Source: Dugong dugon | Taxonomy: Eukaryota > Chordata > Mammalia > Sirenia > Dugongidae | Assembly (NCBI GenBank): GCA_030035585.1 | Contig: CM057462.1 | Coordinates: forward strand, 117,361,234-117,425,233 | Reading direction: 5' to 3' | DNA: 64,000 bases | In this document: positions 23,427 to 32,325 of the stretch, piece by piece | Position numbering within the stretch: the stretch's first letter is position 1 | How the letters are laid out: each line of letters opens with the position of its first letter | The notes under the pieces: generated by a model | What the model was told of the DNA's origin: nothing | Seen by the model: only the letters and a program-made list of their open reading frames with translations | The model's database searches: none | Translations under genes and position numbers: made by a program

Positions 23427-24919
23427 AAACCCATGAAAAAATTCACATGAAAAATGTAACAATCCTTGTTGGTTACCAGGGATGGGGGGGGGGGGGTATA
23501 CTAAATAGGTAATAGGTAAGTGGTAACTTGGGTGAGAGGTGAGATAGTACATAGTACAGGGGAAACTAACACAACCTGCACAAGGAAAGGTCATGGAGGC
23601 CCTATAGACACATCCAAACCCCCCAAGGGACTGAGTTGTTGGACGGAGGGCTCTGGGGACCATGATCTCGGGGAACATCTAGCTCAATTGGCATGACACT
23701 ACTTATAAAGATAATGCTCTACATTCTACCTTGGTGAGTAGTGTCTGGGGTCTTAAAAGCCTATGAGCGGCCATCTAAGGTACTCCACTGATCTCATCCC
23801 TTCGGGAACAAGGGAGAACGAAGAGAACAGGATACAAGGAAAAGATTAGTCCGAAGGACTAATGGTCCACAGCTACCAAGGCCTCCACGGGACTGAGTCC
23901 AGTACAGCTGGATTGTGCCCGGCTACCACCAATGACTCCTCTGACCAGGATCACAACAGAGGGTTCTGGGCAGAGCTGGAGAAGGATGTAGAGCATAATT
24001 TTAACTCCCAAAAGAAAAAAAATAGAAGACCAGATTTACTGGCCTAAAGAATACTAGAGAAACCTCAAGAGTGTGGCCCCCAGACACCCTTTCAGCTCAG
24101 AGGTGAAGTTACCTTCGAGGTTCGATGTTAAGCCTGGGAATGGACAGCCCAGTAAAACTAAATGGGACTAACGAGGTACAGGAGTCCGGTGACAAGGGCC
24201 AGAAGGCAGAGGGAGAGTAGGAAACTGATGATAAGGAACACAAATTGAATAAGGACACTGTCGATGTATTGTGAGATTGTTGACCACTGCTATAGGGCAA
24301 CATTTGTAGTAACTGTTAAATGGGAGGCTGTTTTGTCCTGTAAGCCTTCATCTTGGGCGAGAATGGCAGCACAATTGGAAGAGCTTAGTCAATATCACTT
24401 AAATGTGTAAGTAAAAAGTTTTGAAATGGTGTTAAAATAAAATAAAATAAAAATAAACAAATGAGACTAAAGAGGTACAATAGTCCACTGACAAGGTCCA
24501 GAAGACAGAAGGGGACAATGAAGCCCCCTGGTGATAGGGAACACAAGGTGGAGTAAGGATATTCTTGATGTGCTGTGAGATTGTTAACCATTGTCATAGG
24601 GCAACATGTGTAGTAACTGTTAAATGAAAAACTATTTTGTTCTGTAAGCCTTCATCTTAAGTGAGAATAACAGCACAGTTGGAAGAGCGTAGTCAATGTC
24701 ACTGAACTGTGAATGTAGAAATTTTTGAAACGGTGTATCTTTGGCCATCTGTAATTTTCATCAAAAAAAAAAAAGGTTGAGAATTTAGAGGCTTAATACG
24801 TTGTGGGGTTGTTAACCAATGTCATAGAACAACATGTGTACTACTATTTCATGAGAAATTATTTGCTCTGTAAGCTTTCACCTGAAGTACAATAAAATAA
24901 AAAAAAATAAAAAAAATAA
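23427..24919 (+). other. L1-A 3'UTR with poly-G tract and triplicated end module
   Basis: A long 3'UTR (1.5 kb). A run of G at about 23484-23497 fits the G-rich polypurine tract seen in mammalian L1 3'UTRs. From about 24165 the end module (GTGAGATTGTTNACCANTGNCATAGGGCAACAT ... CTGTAAGCCTTCATCTT in pattern) occurs three times, with landmarks near 24271, 24575 and 24803, the third shortened and running into the AATAAAATAAA tail. Confidence 0.8.
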
Positions 24920-25023
24920 AAAGATTTACAGCCTTGAAAACCCTATGGGGTAGTTCTGCTCTGTCCTACAGGTAGCTATGAATCAGAATCAACTTGGTGG
25001 CAGTGGGTTTGGTTTTTTTTTTT
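24920..25023 (+). mobile_element. AfroSINE, 3' half (split by L1-A)
   Basis: Starts with the duplicated AAAGATTTACAGCCTTGA and continues AAACCCTATGGGGTAG ... GAATCAGAATCAACTTGG ... GTTTGGTTTTTTTTTTTT. Together with 16589-16687 it makes one complete long-subtype AfroSINE. Confidence 0.93.
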
Positions 25024-25607
25024 AGATTTAATATGTGAAACTATTCTGATTTAGAAGACTGTATATCCCAGAAAATCTTTTAATTTTGGTACCATTAAAG
25101 CAACTAGTGGTCTCTGGTAGGATTTCATAAATCTATAATCAGTACCAGATCAGAGAAATTTTAAGTTCTGTTTGATTTAAATCACTATTCCAATATAAGC
25201 AAGGTGGAGCAGTGCTTTGAAATCAATTAAAAGTTTCTGCTCCGTTGTTGGTATGATTAGTGTATTCTTGAGGATTATTCCACTTTGATGACTCCTTTTT
25301 AGAGTAACAATTCAGTTACTTTATTTTTCAATTTTTAGTAATTATTTACATTTTTTTATTTTATCATGTGTGCATTCTTGTAAACTACCATAAATCCTCT
25401 AAGGAAAACACGGGAAATTATACACAAATGTAGCCTGATATATTTGAAGACTGGAACTTCATCTGGAATGATGGTTCACTTTTATTATTATTGAGGTATC
25501 CAAGCCCAGGAAGAGATGCAGATGGCAAAACAGTTTTCATCATTCTCCAGCCATTTGTATGAATTCAGTCTTTCCACTTCCAAAAGTGAATTTTTACTTT
25601 ATGTAAC
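25024..25607. other. No recognised feature
   Basis: Plain A+T-rich DNA between two AfroSINE/L1 complexes. No coding frame or known repeat seen. Confidence 0.4.
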
Positions 25608-25722
25608 AAAACACCCATTGCCATCGAGTCAATTCTGACTCATAGTGAGCCTATAGGACAGAGTAGAACTGTCAAGTAGGACTTCCAAGGAGTGGCTGGT
25701 GAATTCCAACTGCCGGCCTTTT
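25608..25722 (-). mobile_element. AfroSINE, 3' half (split by L1-B)
   Basis: Reads AAACACCCATTGCCATCGAG to ACTGCCGGCCTTTT. The head half continues at 28512. Confidence 0.9.
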
Positions 25723-28511
25723 ATATTTTAATTTTTTTTTATTGTACTTTAGATGAAGGTTTACAGAACAAATAGTTTCTCATTAAACAGTACACATATT
25801 GTTTTATGACAATGGTTAACAACCCCACTACGTGAACACTCTCTCTTCTTGACCTTGGGTTCCCTATTACCAGCTTTCCTGTCCCCTCCTGACAGTCCTT
25901 GTCCCTGGGCTGTTGTGCCCCTTTAGTCTCGTTTTGTTTTATGGGCTTGTCTAATCTTTGGCTGAAAGGTGAACCTTGGGAGTGACTTCATTACTGAGCT
26001 GAAAGGGTGTCCAGGGGCCATACTCTTGGTTTCTCCAGTCTTTGTCAGGCCAGTAAGTCTGGTCTTTTTTTGTGGTGAGTTAGAATTTTGTTCTACATTT
26101 TTCTCCAGCTCTGGCCAGTACCCTCTATTATGATCCCTGTCAGAGTAGTCAGTGGTGGTAGCTGGGCACCTTCTAGTTGTACTGGACTCAGTCTGGTGGA
26201 GGCCGTGGTAGTTGTGGTCCATTAGTCCTTTGGACTGATCTTTCCCTTGTATCTTTAGTTTTCTTCATTCTCCCTTGCTCCCGAAGGAGTGAGACCAGTG
26301 GAGTATCTTAGATGGCCACTCATAGGCTTTTAAGACCCCAGGCGCGACTCACCAAAGTAGAATGTAGAACATTTTCTTCATAAACTATGTTATGCCAATT
26401 GGGCTAGATGTTCCCTGAGACCATGGTCCCCACAGCCCTCAGCCCAGCAGTTTGGTCCCTCCGGGAGTTTGGATGTGTGTATGAAGCTTCCATGAGCTTG
26501 CCTTGTACAAGATGTGCTGGCTTCCCCAGTATTGTATACTGTCTTACCCTTCACGAAAGTTACCACTTGTCTTTTTATTGTTTTTCCATCCTCACTCTTC
26601 CCTTCCCTTCCCTCATAACCATCCAACATTGTTTCTTTTTGTGTGTAAACCTTTTCATGAGTTTTTACAGTAGTGGTATCATAGAATATTTGTCCTTTTG
26701 TGATTGACTTATCTCACTCAGCATAATGCCTCCAGATTCATCCATGTTATGAGATGCTTTGCAGATTCATCGTTGCTCTTTATCACTGCATAATATTCCA
26801 TTGTGTGTATGTACCACAGTTTGTTTATCCATTCAGCTGTTGATGGGCATCTAGGTTGTTTCCATCTTTTTGCTATTGTGAACAATGCTGCAGTGAACGT
26901 GGGTGTGTATATGTCTATTCGTGTGACAGCTCTTATTTCTCTAGGATATGTTCCTAGGAGTGGGATTGCTGGATCATATGGTATTTCTATTTCTAGCTTT
27001 CTAAGGAAGCACCATATCATTTTCCAAAATGGTTATATCATTTTGCATTCCCACCAGCAGTGCATAAGAATTCCAGTGTCCCTGCAGCCTCTCCAACGTT
27101 TGTTGTTTCCTGTTTTTTTGATTTGTGCCAGTAATGCTGGGGTGAGATGGTATCTCATTGTGGTTTTGATTTGCATTTCTCTAATGGCTAGGGTTTTTGG
27201 GCAATTCCTCATGTGTCTGTTGTCCACTTGAATGTTTTCTTTGCTGAAGTGTCTGTTCAATTCCTTTGCCCGTTTTTTAATTGGATTATTTGTCTTTTTG
27301 TTGTAGAAGTGTTGGAATTTCTTGTAGATTTTAGAGATTAGACCTTTGGTTTGTAATAGCCAAAAATTTTTTCCAAGTCTGTAGGTTCTCGTTTTAGTCT
27401 TTTGGCAAAGTGTTTTGATGAGCGTAAGTGTTTAATTTTTAGAAGATCCCAGTTATCTAGCTTATCTTCTGGAGTTTGTGTGTTGTTGGTTATGGTTTGT
27501 ATCCTGTTAATGCCATGTATTAGGGCCTCTAGCATTGATCCTATTTTTTCTTCTACGAATTTTATAGTTTTTGGCTTTATCTTTAGGTCTTTGATCCATT
27601 TTGAATTATTTTTTATGTATAGTGTGAAGTATAGGTCCTGTTTCATTTTTTTGCCAATGGAGCTCGAGTTTTCTAGCACCATTTGTTAAAAAGACAGTCT
27701 TTTCCCCATTTGATGGACTTTGGGCCCTTGTCGAAAATCAGGTGACCATAGGTGGATGGATTTACATCTGGGTTCTCAATCCTGTTCCATTGGTCAATGT
27801 ATCTGTTGTTGTACCAGTATCATGCTGTTTTGACTACCATAGCTGTATAGTAGGTTCTGAGGTCAGGTAGTGCAAATCCTCCTAGTTTATTCTTCTTCTT
27901 CAATAGTGCTTTACTTATCTGAGGTTTCTTCCCTTTCCATATAAAGTTAATGATTAGTTTTTCCATCTCTTTAAAGAATGTTATTGGTATTTGGATCAAG
28001 ATTGCATTGTATTTGTAAATTTCTTTGGGTAGAATTGTCATTTTTGCAATGTTGAGTCTACCTATCCATGAGCATGGTATGTTTTTCCATTTATGTAGGT
28101 GGGTCTCTTTTGGTTTCTTGCAGTAGTGTTTTATAGTTTTCTTTGTATAGGTCTTTTACATCCCTGGTTAGATTTATTCCTAAGTATTTTATTTTTTTAA
28201 GGGCTATTATAAATTGTATTGTTTTTCTGATTTCCTTTTCATTGTTCTCTTTATTGGTGTATAGGAATCCGACTGCTTTTGTATGTTTATCTTGCTGCTG
28301 AATCTTTCTATTAGTTCCAGTACTTTTCTTGTGAAGTCTTGGGTTTTCTATGTGTAGTATCATATTGCCCTCAAATAGAGACAGTTTAACTTCTTCATTA
28401 CCAATTTGGATACCCTTTATTTCTTTTTCTTGCCTTATTGCTCTAGCTAAGACTTCCAGCACAATGTTAAATAGGAGCAGTGATAAAGGGCGTCCTTGTC
28501 TTGTTCCTTGC
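25723..28511 (-). mobile_element. 5'-truncated L1 (L1-B)
   Basis: Bounded by a 14-bp near-identical duplication. The left edge is the poly(A) end (ATATTTTAATTTTTTTTTTA). The 3'UTR has one end module only, then the 3' half of ORF2. It breaks off within the reverse transcriptase at [14 protein letters not shown]. It lies about 250 bp upstream of the first SPATA1 coding exon, antisense to the gene. Confidence 0.92.
26665..28511 (-). pseudogene. L1-B ORF2, C-terminal half (broken)
   Basis: Begins at the [11 protein letters not shown] region (here [11 protein letters not shown]), passes the active-site area where the FADD motif is damaged ([14 protein letters not shown]), and ends at a stop at 26665-26667. 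Frameshifts divide it into at least five open pieces. It is more decayed than L1-A. Confidence 0.88.
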
Positions 28512-28567
28512 ACTGCCAGCCTTTTGGTTAGCAGCCAAACTTTTATCCACTATGCCACCAAGGCCCC
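28512..28567 (-). mobile_element. AfroSINE, 5' half (split by L1-B)
   Basis: Begins with the duplicated ACTGCCAGCCTTTT (one mismatch to 25709-25722) and ends with the tRNA-like head GTTAGCAGCCAAACTTTTAT ... CCACCAAGGCCCC. Confidence 0.9.
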
Positions 28568-28762
28568 ACTTTGTGTAAAGTAATATATATTTAACCTTAA
28601 TTTTTGACCAAGAGAAAATGTATTGTTTTCATTTCAATTGGCAGCCCTATTTATTAGTAATATGTCTTTTTAATTAGAATAATAAGATTGTATATACTCC
28701 TAAGTTTTCATTTTTAATCTATTTTAAAATAGTTTTTTCTTTTCTCTTTTTGAATAAATCAG
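28568..28762 (+). other. Sequence just upstream of the first SPATA1 coding exon
   Basis: 195 bp of A+T-rich DNA ending in a strong polypyrimidine tract (TTTTTTCTTTTCTCTTTTT) and AAATCAG at 28756-28762. This supports an upstream non-coding exon elsewhere. No CpG-rich promoter is seen here. Confidence 0.45.
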
Positions 28763-28941
28763 AGAACAGAAATGAGTGGAATGTTATCCTAAACAAGCCA
28801 GAAAATCTCTCATAGCTTTTATTATTAAATACTGCTCAAATGAAGAAAGTTAAAAAGAGAACCAAAACTCCAGCTGATATTTACCCAGTTGAGACATTGG
28901 TGAATATGTCGCTTAATCCAAGTCGACTGTCTTCATCAGAG
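28763..28941 (+). CDS. SPATA1: SPATA1 first coding exon (with probable 5'UTR)
   Basis: SPATA1 is a testis-expressed protein linked to sperm formation; the mouse protein is reported to bind the intraflagellar transport protein IFT20. This exon has a good polypyrimidine tract and AG ending at 28762, so it probably starts at 28763 as a spliced exon. Translation could start at the ATG at 28840. A second in-frame ATG at 28906 begins MSLNPSRLSSSE, which matches the N-terminus I recall for the human protein; the upstream 22 codons are Lys-rich (MKKVKKRTKTP). The exon ends in GAG followed by GTAAGA (phase 0). Exons 1-7 join without a stop and give 263 codons from the first ATG. The C-terminal part of the gene lies outside the window. 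The product name rests on recalled similarity over several exons, not on a search. Confidence 0.82.
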
Positions 28942-29540
28942 GTAAGACAACCTTTTTATACTAAAATATAAGAAAAACCTGCTTATTATTGTTTTTTAAA
29001 AAGTTTTTATAAAGCAGTAATATGAATTATATCCCCATGATTTCAATTTCTTGTATCCCATTGTTTGATCACACTTCCTGTGTCTCCAGCTCACTTCCTC
29101 TAGTATCCCAGTTATACTGGAAACTTCAGTGCATTGATCCTATTACCTATTTTTACTACTCCTCACTTTGTGACATACTTTGTACCTGCCTTAAATTCCC
29201 TAGGTCAATCTTAATTACTTCCTTGCACATACTTTTGACTCTTTGCACCCTCTCACTTCATTGTACTCCTTGGAAAACTACAGCTCTGGTAAATCCAACT
29301 CTCTACCTACTTTTCACCTACACCTGAGCAGTTAAATATGGCTGAGAAAAATACACCAGCATAAGGTCTAGTCTCGATTTAAATTCATAACCAGTTGTGA
29401 TGAGGATAATAAATCAATCTTCACACACCAACTGTGTCAAGGGAAAACCTCAGAATCCCACTATTCCATTCCCAACTGTGAGGATATAATAAATCTCCAC
29501 TTTCCACTTACCTGTTCAGTTCTGATACCAGCCACCCACG
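28942..29540. other. SPATA1 intron 1, unrecognised part
   Basis: Pyrimidine-rich sequence from 29050 to 29330 resembles the coding strand of an old LINE (L2/CR1-like), but I cannot place it with confidence. No gene. Confidence 0.3.
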
Positions 29541-29960
29541 TGGCATCTCTCTTCCTGACCTTAGCCACTGGAGCTAGGTCAGATCTCTCAAAAATACAAG
29601 GATGCTGTCCTGGACATCTCTACTTGGATGACCAATAGACATCTCAAACCTAACATGTCTAACACTGAAATACGGATCTTTCCTCCCTCCCCAAAACCTG
29701 TACTACCCATGACCTTTACTATCTCAATTGATGACAGCTCTTGTCTTTCAATTTCTGAGGACAAAAGCCTTAGAGTCATCCTTGTCTCTTCTCTCTCAAC
29801 TTCCAATCTACTGATTCTAGCTTCAAAATATATACAAAATCTGACCACTTATTGTCACTTCTACTACCAGCACATTGATCTGATCCACCATCATTTCACA
29901 CTTTATTTATACCAATAGCTTCGTAACAGGTTCACCTTTTTTGCTCCCTACAGTTTGTTC
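29541..29960 (+). mobile_element. L2 (CR1-clade) LINE fragment
   Basis: Contains TGGACATCTCTACTTGGATG and the frame MTNRHLKPNMSNTEIRIFPP (29628), the L2 reverse transcriptase C-terminal block, followed by GACCACTTATTGTCAC and CCACCATCATTTCAC. An ancient relic in SPATA1 intron 1. Confidence 0.65.
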
Positions 29961-30726
29961 TGGCTATTATCCCTTTAACCCAAGTGATTAAATTTAGCAT
30001 GATTTTTACATATTACATATGTCCTGATGTGATGCAAATATCAAACTTCATTAGATTAAAAGATGAGGCTGTATTTGCTTTAATTTTCCTGTTTCTGTTG
30101 TAATAATCTATTCTTCTAAATAGAAGGATTCTAACCAAGGTCATAACAAAACATTAGTAGAAGAGAAGTACAATATATGTAAGCACAGACAAGTTACAGA
30201 AATACTCTGTGTAAGAACAACCATTTCTTTCTCCATCACTGTTCAGGAATAGGTTCTTCCTGGAATTCTTGGAAACAAAAATGTTCCCCAGACCTTTTGC
30301 AGGTGGTTAGAGTTAGCAATTGTCATAACTATGGTAGGTAGACAGTATATACAGCATAAGGATTCATAAGATCACCCTATATAACTGAGTAGGTGGGAGA
30401 GGGGAAAGAAAACTGTTGATGGCACTTTAGTATTCTTAATGCAGGCCACAGAAAGAACACCGTAGGTCAAAGATGTTGTTGTGGGCTAATCTGGGAGCCA
30501 CATCTGTGACATCATTTTCAAGGGGTAATCTGCTCCAGTTGCCAAGTAGGCAACTTACAAACAAATTTTTGGTTCTTCGTTTTGTTTCTGTATTTGTTCA
30601 GAGGGATACATATATTCCATGTTTAGTTCAATTATGCTTATTAAACTAAAATTGTAGAGGATCACAACTGATTTTTTTTTTTCACTTTAAAAATGTTTTA
30701 ACTGACATTCTTCTCAATTTATTCAG
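29961..30726. other. SPATA1 intron 1, no recognised feature
   Basis: Plain sequence up to the exon 2 acceptor. The last 65 bp contain a T run and CATTCTTCTCAATTTATTCAG. Confidence 0.4.
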
Positions 30727-30833
30727 GTGGTGGAACTTCATGTTTTTTATGTCCCTGAAGGATCGTGGAACTATAAGTTAAATACCATTTCAAAAGAAGT
30801 TGTTAACAAATTCATTTCAGCTGGATTTATAAG
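30727..30833 (+). CDS. SPATA1: SPATA1 coding exon 2
   Basis: The exon encodes VVELHVFYVPEGSWNYKLN and continues to an ISAGFIR segment, the most conserved N-terminal block of SPATA1. The acceptor is TTTATTCAG at 30718-30726. It starts in phase 0 and is 107 nt long, so it ends in phase 2 after AG of a split Arg codon. The next base pair is GC, not GT: the site reads AAG/GCAAGT, the consensus of the rare GC-AG intron class. No GT nearby would keep the frame and rebuild the Arg-Val-Ser-Pro junction with exon 3. Confidence 0.85.
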
Positions 30834-30839
30834 GCAAGT
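30834..30839 (+). promoter_or_regulatory. Non-canonical GC 5' splice site of SPATA1 intron 2
   Basis: The donor reads GCAAGT directly after AAG. GC donors are a minor class of U2 introns and usually have otherwise perfect complementarity to U1, as here. The intron runs to the AG at 34803-34804. A GC donor is weaker than GT and is often tied to regulated splicing; that consequence is inference. Confidence 0.75.
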
Positions 30840-30976
30840 GTTTTGTGGTCATTTAAAAATGTGCCTGAAAAATCTTTTTTTCTGCAGAGACAAATGCTTT
30901 CTGAAAATTTTAAAATTGTAAGTGAGAAATATACTGTGCATGTGATGGATCCACTTCCTAACTTAATGAATACTGT

Positions 30977-31146
30977 CAATACCCTGGTTGCCGAGTAGTT
31001 AGAGCTACCACTGCTAACTGAAAGGTCGGTAGTTCGAATCCAGCAGACACTCCTTGGAAACCCTGTGGGCAGTTCTACTCTGTCCTATAGGGTCACTATG
31101 AGTTGGAATCGACTTGATGGCAGTGGGTTGTTTGGTTTGGTTTTAT
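30977..31146 (+). mobile_element. AfroSINE, first of three in a row
   Basis: Head ACCCTGGTTGCCGAGTAGTT, tail GAGTTGGAATCGACTTGATG and GTTTGGTTTGG. In SPATA1 intron 2. Confidence 0.9.
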
Positions 31147-31180
31147 ATAATAGTTAAATAAAACAATGCTATAGAAAGAT

Positions 31181-31352
31181 AGGAAACCCTGGTGGCGTAA
31201 TGGTTAAGACTTTGGCTGCTAACCAAAAGGTCGACAGTTCGAATCCACCAGGCATTCCTTGGAAACCCAATGAGGCAGTTCTACTCTGTCCTATAGGGTC
31301 ACTATGAGTCAGAATTGACTCGATGGCAATGGGTTTGTTTTTTGTTTTTTTC
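31181..31352 (+). mobile_element. AfroSINE, second of three in a row
   Basis: Head GAAACCCTGGTGGCGTAATG with B box GTTCGAATCC, tail GAGTCAGAATTGACTCGATG. It separates from its neighbours by about 35 and 20 bp. Confidence 0.9.
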
Positions 31353-31370
31353 TGTATAGAAATATGAGGA

Positions 31371-31585
31371 GGCCTGGTGATGCAGTAGTTAAGCACTCGA
31401 CTGCCAACCAAATGGTTTACAGTTCAAACCCACCAGCTGCTCTGAGGGAGAAAGATGTGGTAGTCTGCTTCCATGAATATTTACAGCCTTGGAAACCCTA
31501 TGGAGAAGTTCTGCCCTGTCCTATAGGGTTGCTATGAGTTGCAATCAACTCAATGGCAATGGGTTTGGTTTTTTGGTTATAGAAA
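31371..31585 (+). mobile_element. AfroSINE, third of three in a row (long subtype)
   Basis: Head GGCCTGGTGATGCAGTAG. It carries the GGGAGAAAGATGTGG ... TTTACAGCC middle segment of the long subtype and the tail GAGTTGCAATCAACTCAATG. Confidence 0.9.
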
Positions 31586-31844
31586 CATATGTCACTTAGC
31601 CATAATTCTGCTACCCAGAAAATAGTGTATAACCGTGTATTACTATGGAAGTAATTAAGAGAGAAATTATCTGAAATTAGAAACCTATTGAAGAGGTGCA
31701 AATAGTGGTTAAGGCAGTGTATTACCAATAGCTTTTTCACTGTTCAAAAATATAAACAAAGAAAATATGTATTTAGGTATATGTACATTTATATGTATGT
31801 ATATGTATATTTTCATATTCACACCCAAGAACACACATGACACT

Positions 31845-32305
31845 GTATGATCTGACCACCTGTTGTTACCTTTCTTAAATGCTTCTCCTCCTAATCTTCT
31901 CTATCACTTGTTTCAACCACACTAGCTTTCTTTCTGTTCTGGAACCCATCAGACATGATTCTACCTCAAGGCCCCTGTATTTGCTGTTCCTTTTAGCTAA
32001 AATGCTCTTTCTGCCTTTCCCATATGCTCTCTCACCTCCTTCAGACCTTATTCAAATACTTTTTTTTTTGTTTAGGCTTTCTCTAACAGCCCTTTTCTCC
32101 TTTCCCTGCTATATTTTTCTTTATAGTACTTAACACTATCTTATCAATTACATTTTTTTAATTTTTCTCTCCCACCATTAGATTGTAAGGCCCATGAGGG
32201 CAGAGATTTTAATCTATTTTGTTCATTGACATATTCTTATCACTTGGAACAGTCCTAGTACATAGTAGGTGCTCAATAAATATTTTTGATTGAATAAATA
32301 AATTA
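31845..32305 (+). mobile_element. L2 LINE 3' end
   Basis: Typical L2 3' sequence: CCTGTATTTGCTGTTCCTTT, CTCACCTCCTTCAGACCTTA, GATTGTAAGGCCCATGAGGG, GTAGGTGCTCAATAAATATT. Confidence 0.85.
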
Positions 32306-32325
32306 TATAATATTTTCCACGTTGC

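Larger units (their letters stand above)
16688..24919 (+). mobile_element. Full-length L1 LINE (L1-A), 8.2 kb
   Basis: Bounded by an exact 18-bp target-site duplication (16670-16687 and 24920-24937) and ending in an A-rich tail. Order: 5'UTR (16688-18124), ORF1 (18125-19174), 431-bp inter-ORF spacer, ORF2 (19606-23426), long 3'UTR (23427 to the tail). The start GGAGAGGGGCAAGATGGCGC is the usual L1 start with the AAGATGGC (YY1-like) site. The perfect duplication and nearly clean ORFs mark it as young. It is inserted in the same direction as SPATA1, about 4 kb upstream of its first coding exon. Confidence 0.95.

Noticed and set aside
1..28567. Exons of genes that neighbour SPATA1 in human (for example GNG5 or CTBS)
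   Set aside because: I looked for conserved coding blocks and splice sites and saw none; the region is repeats and plain A+T-rich DNA.
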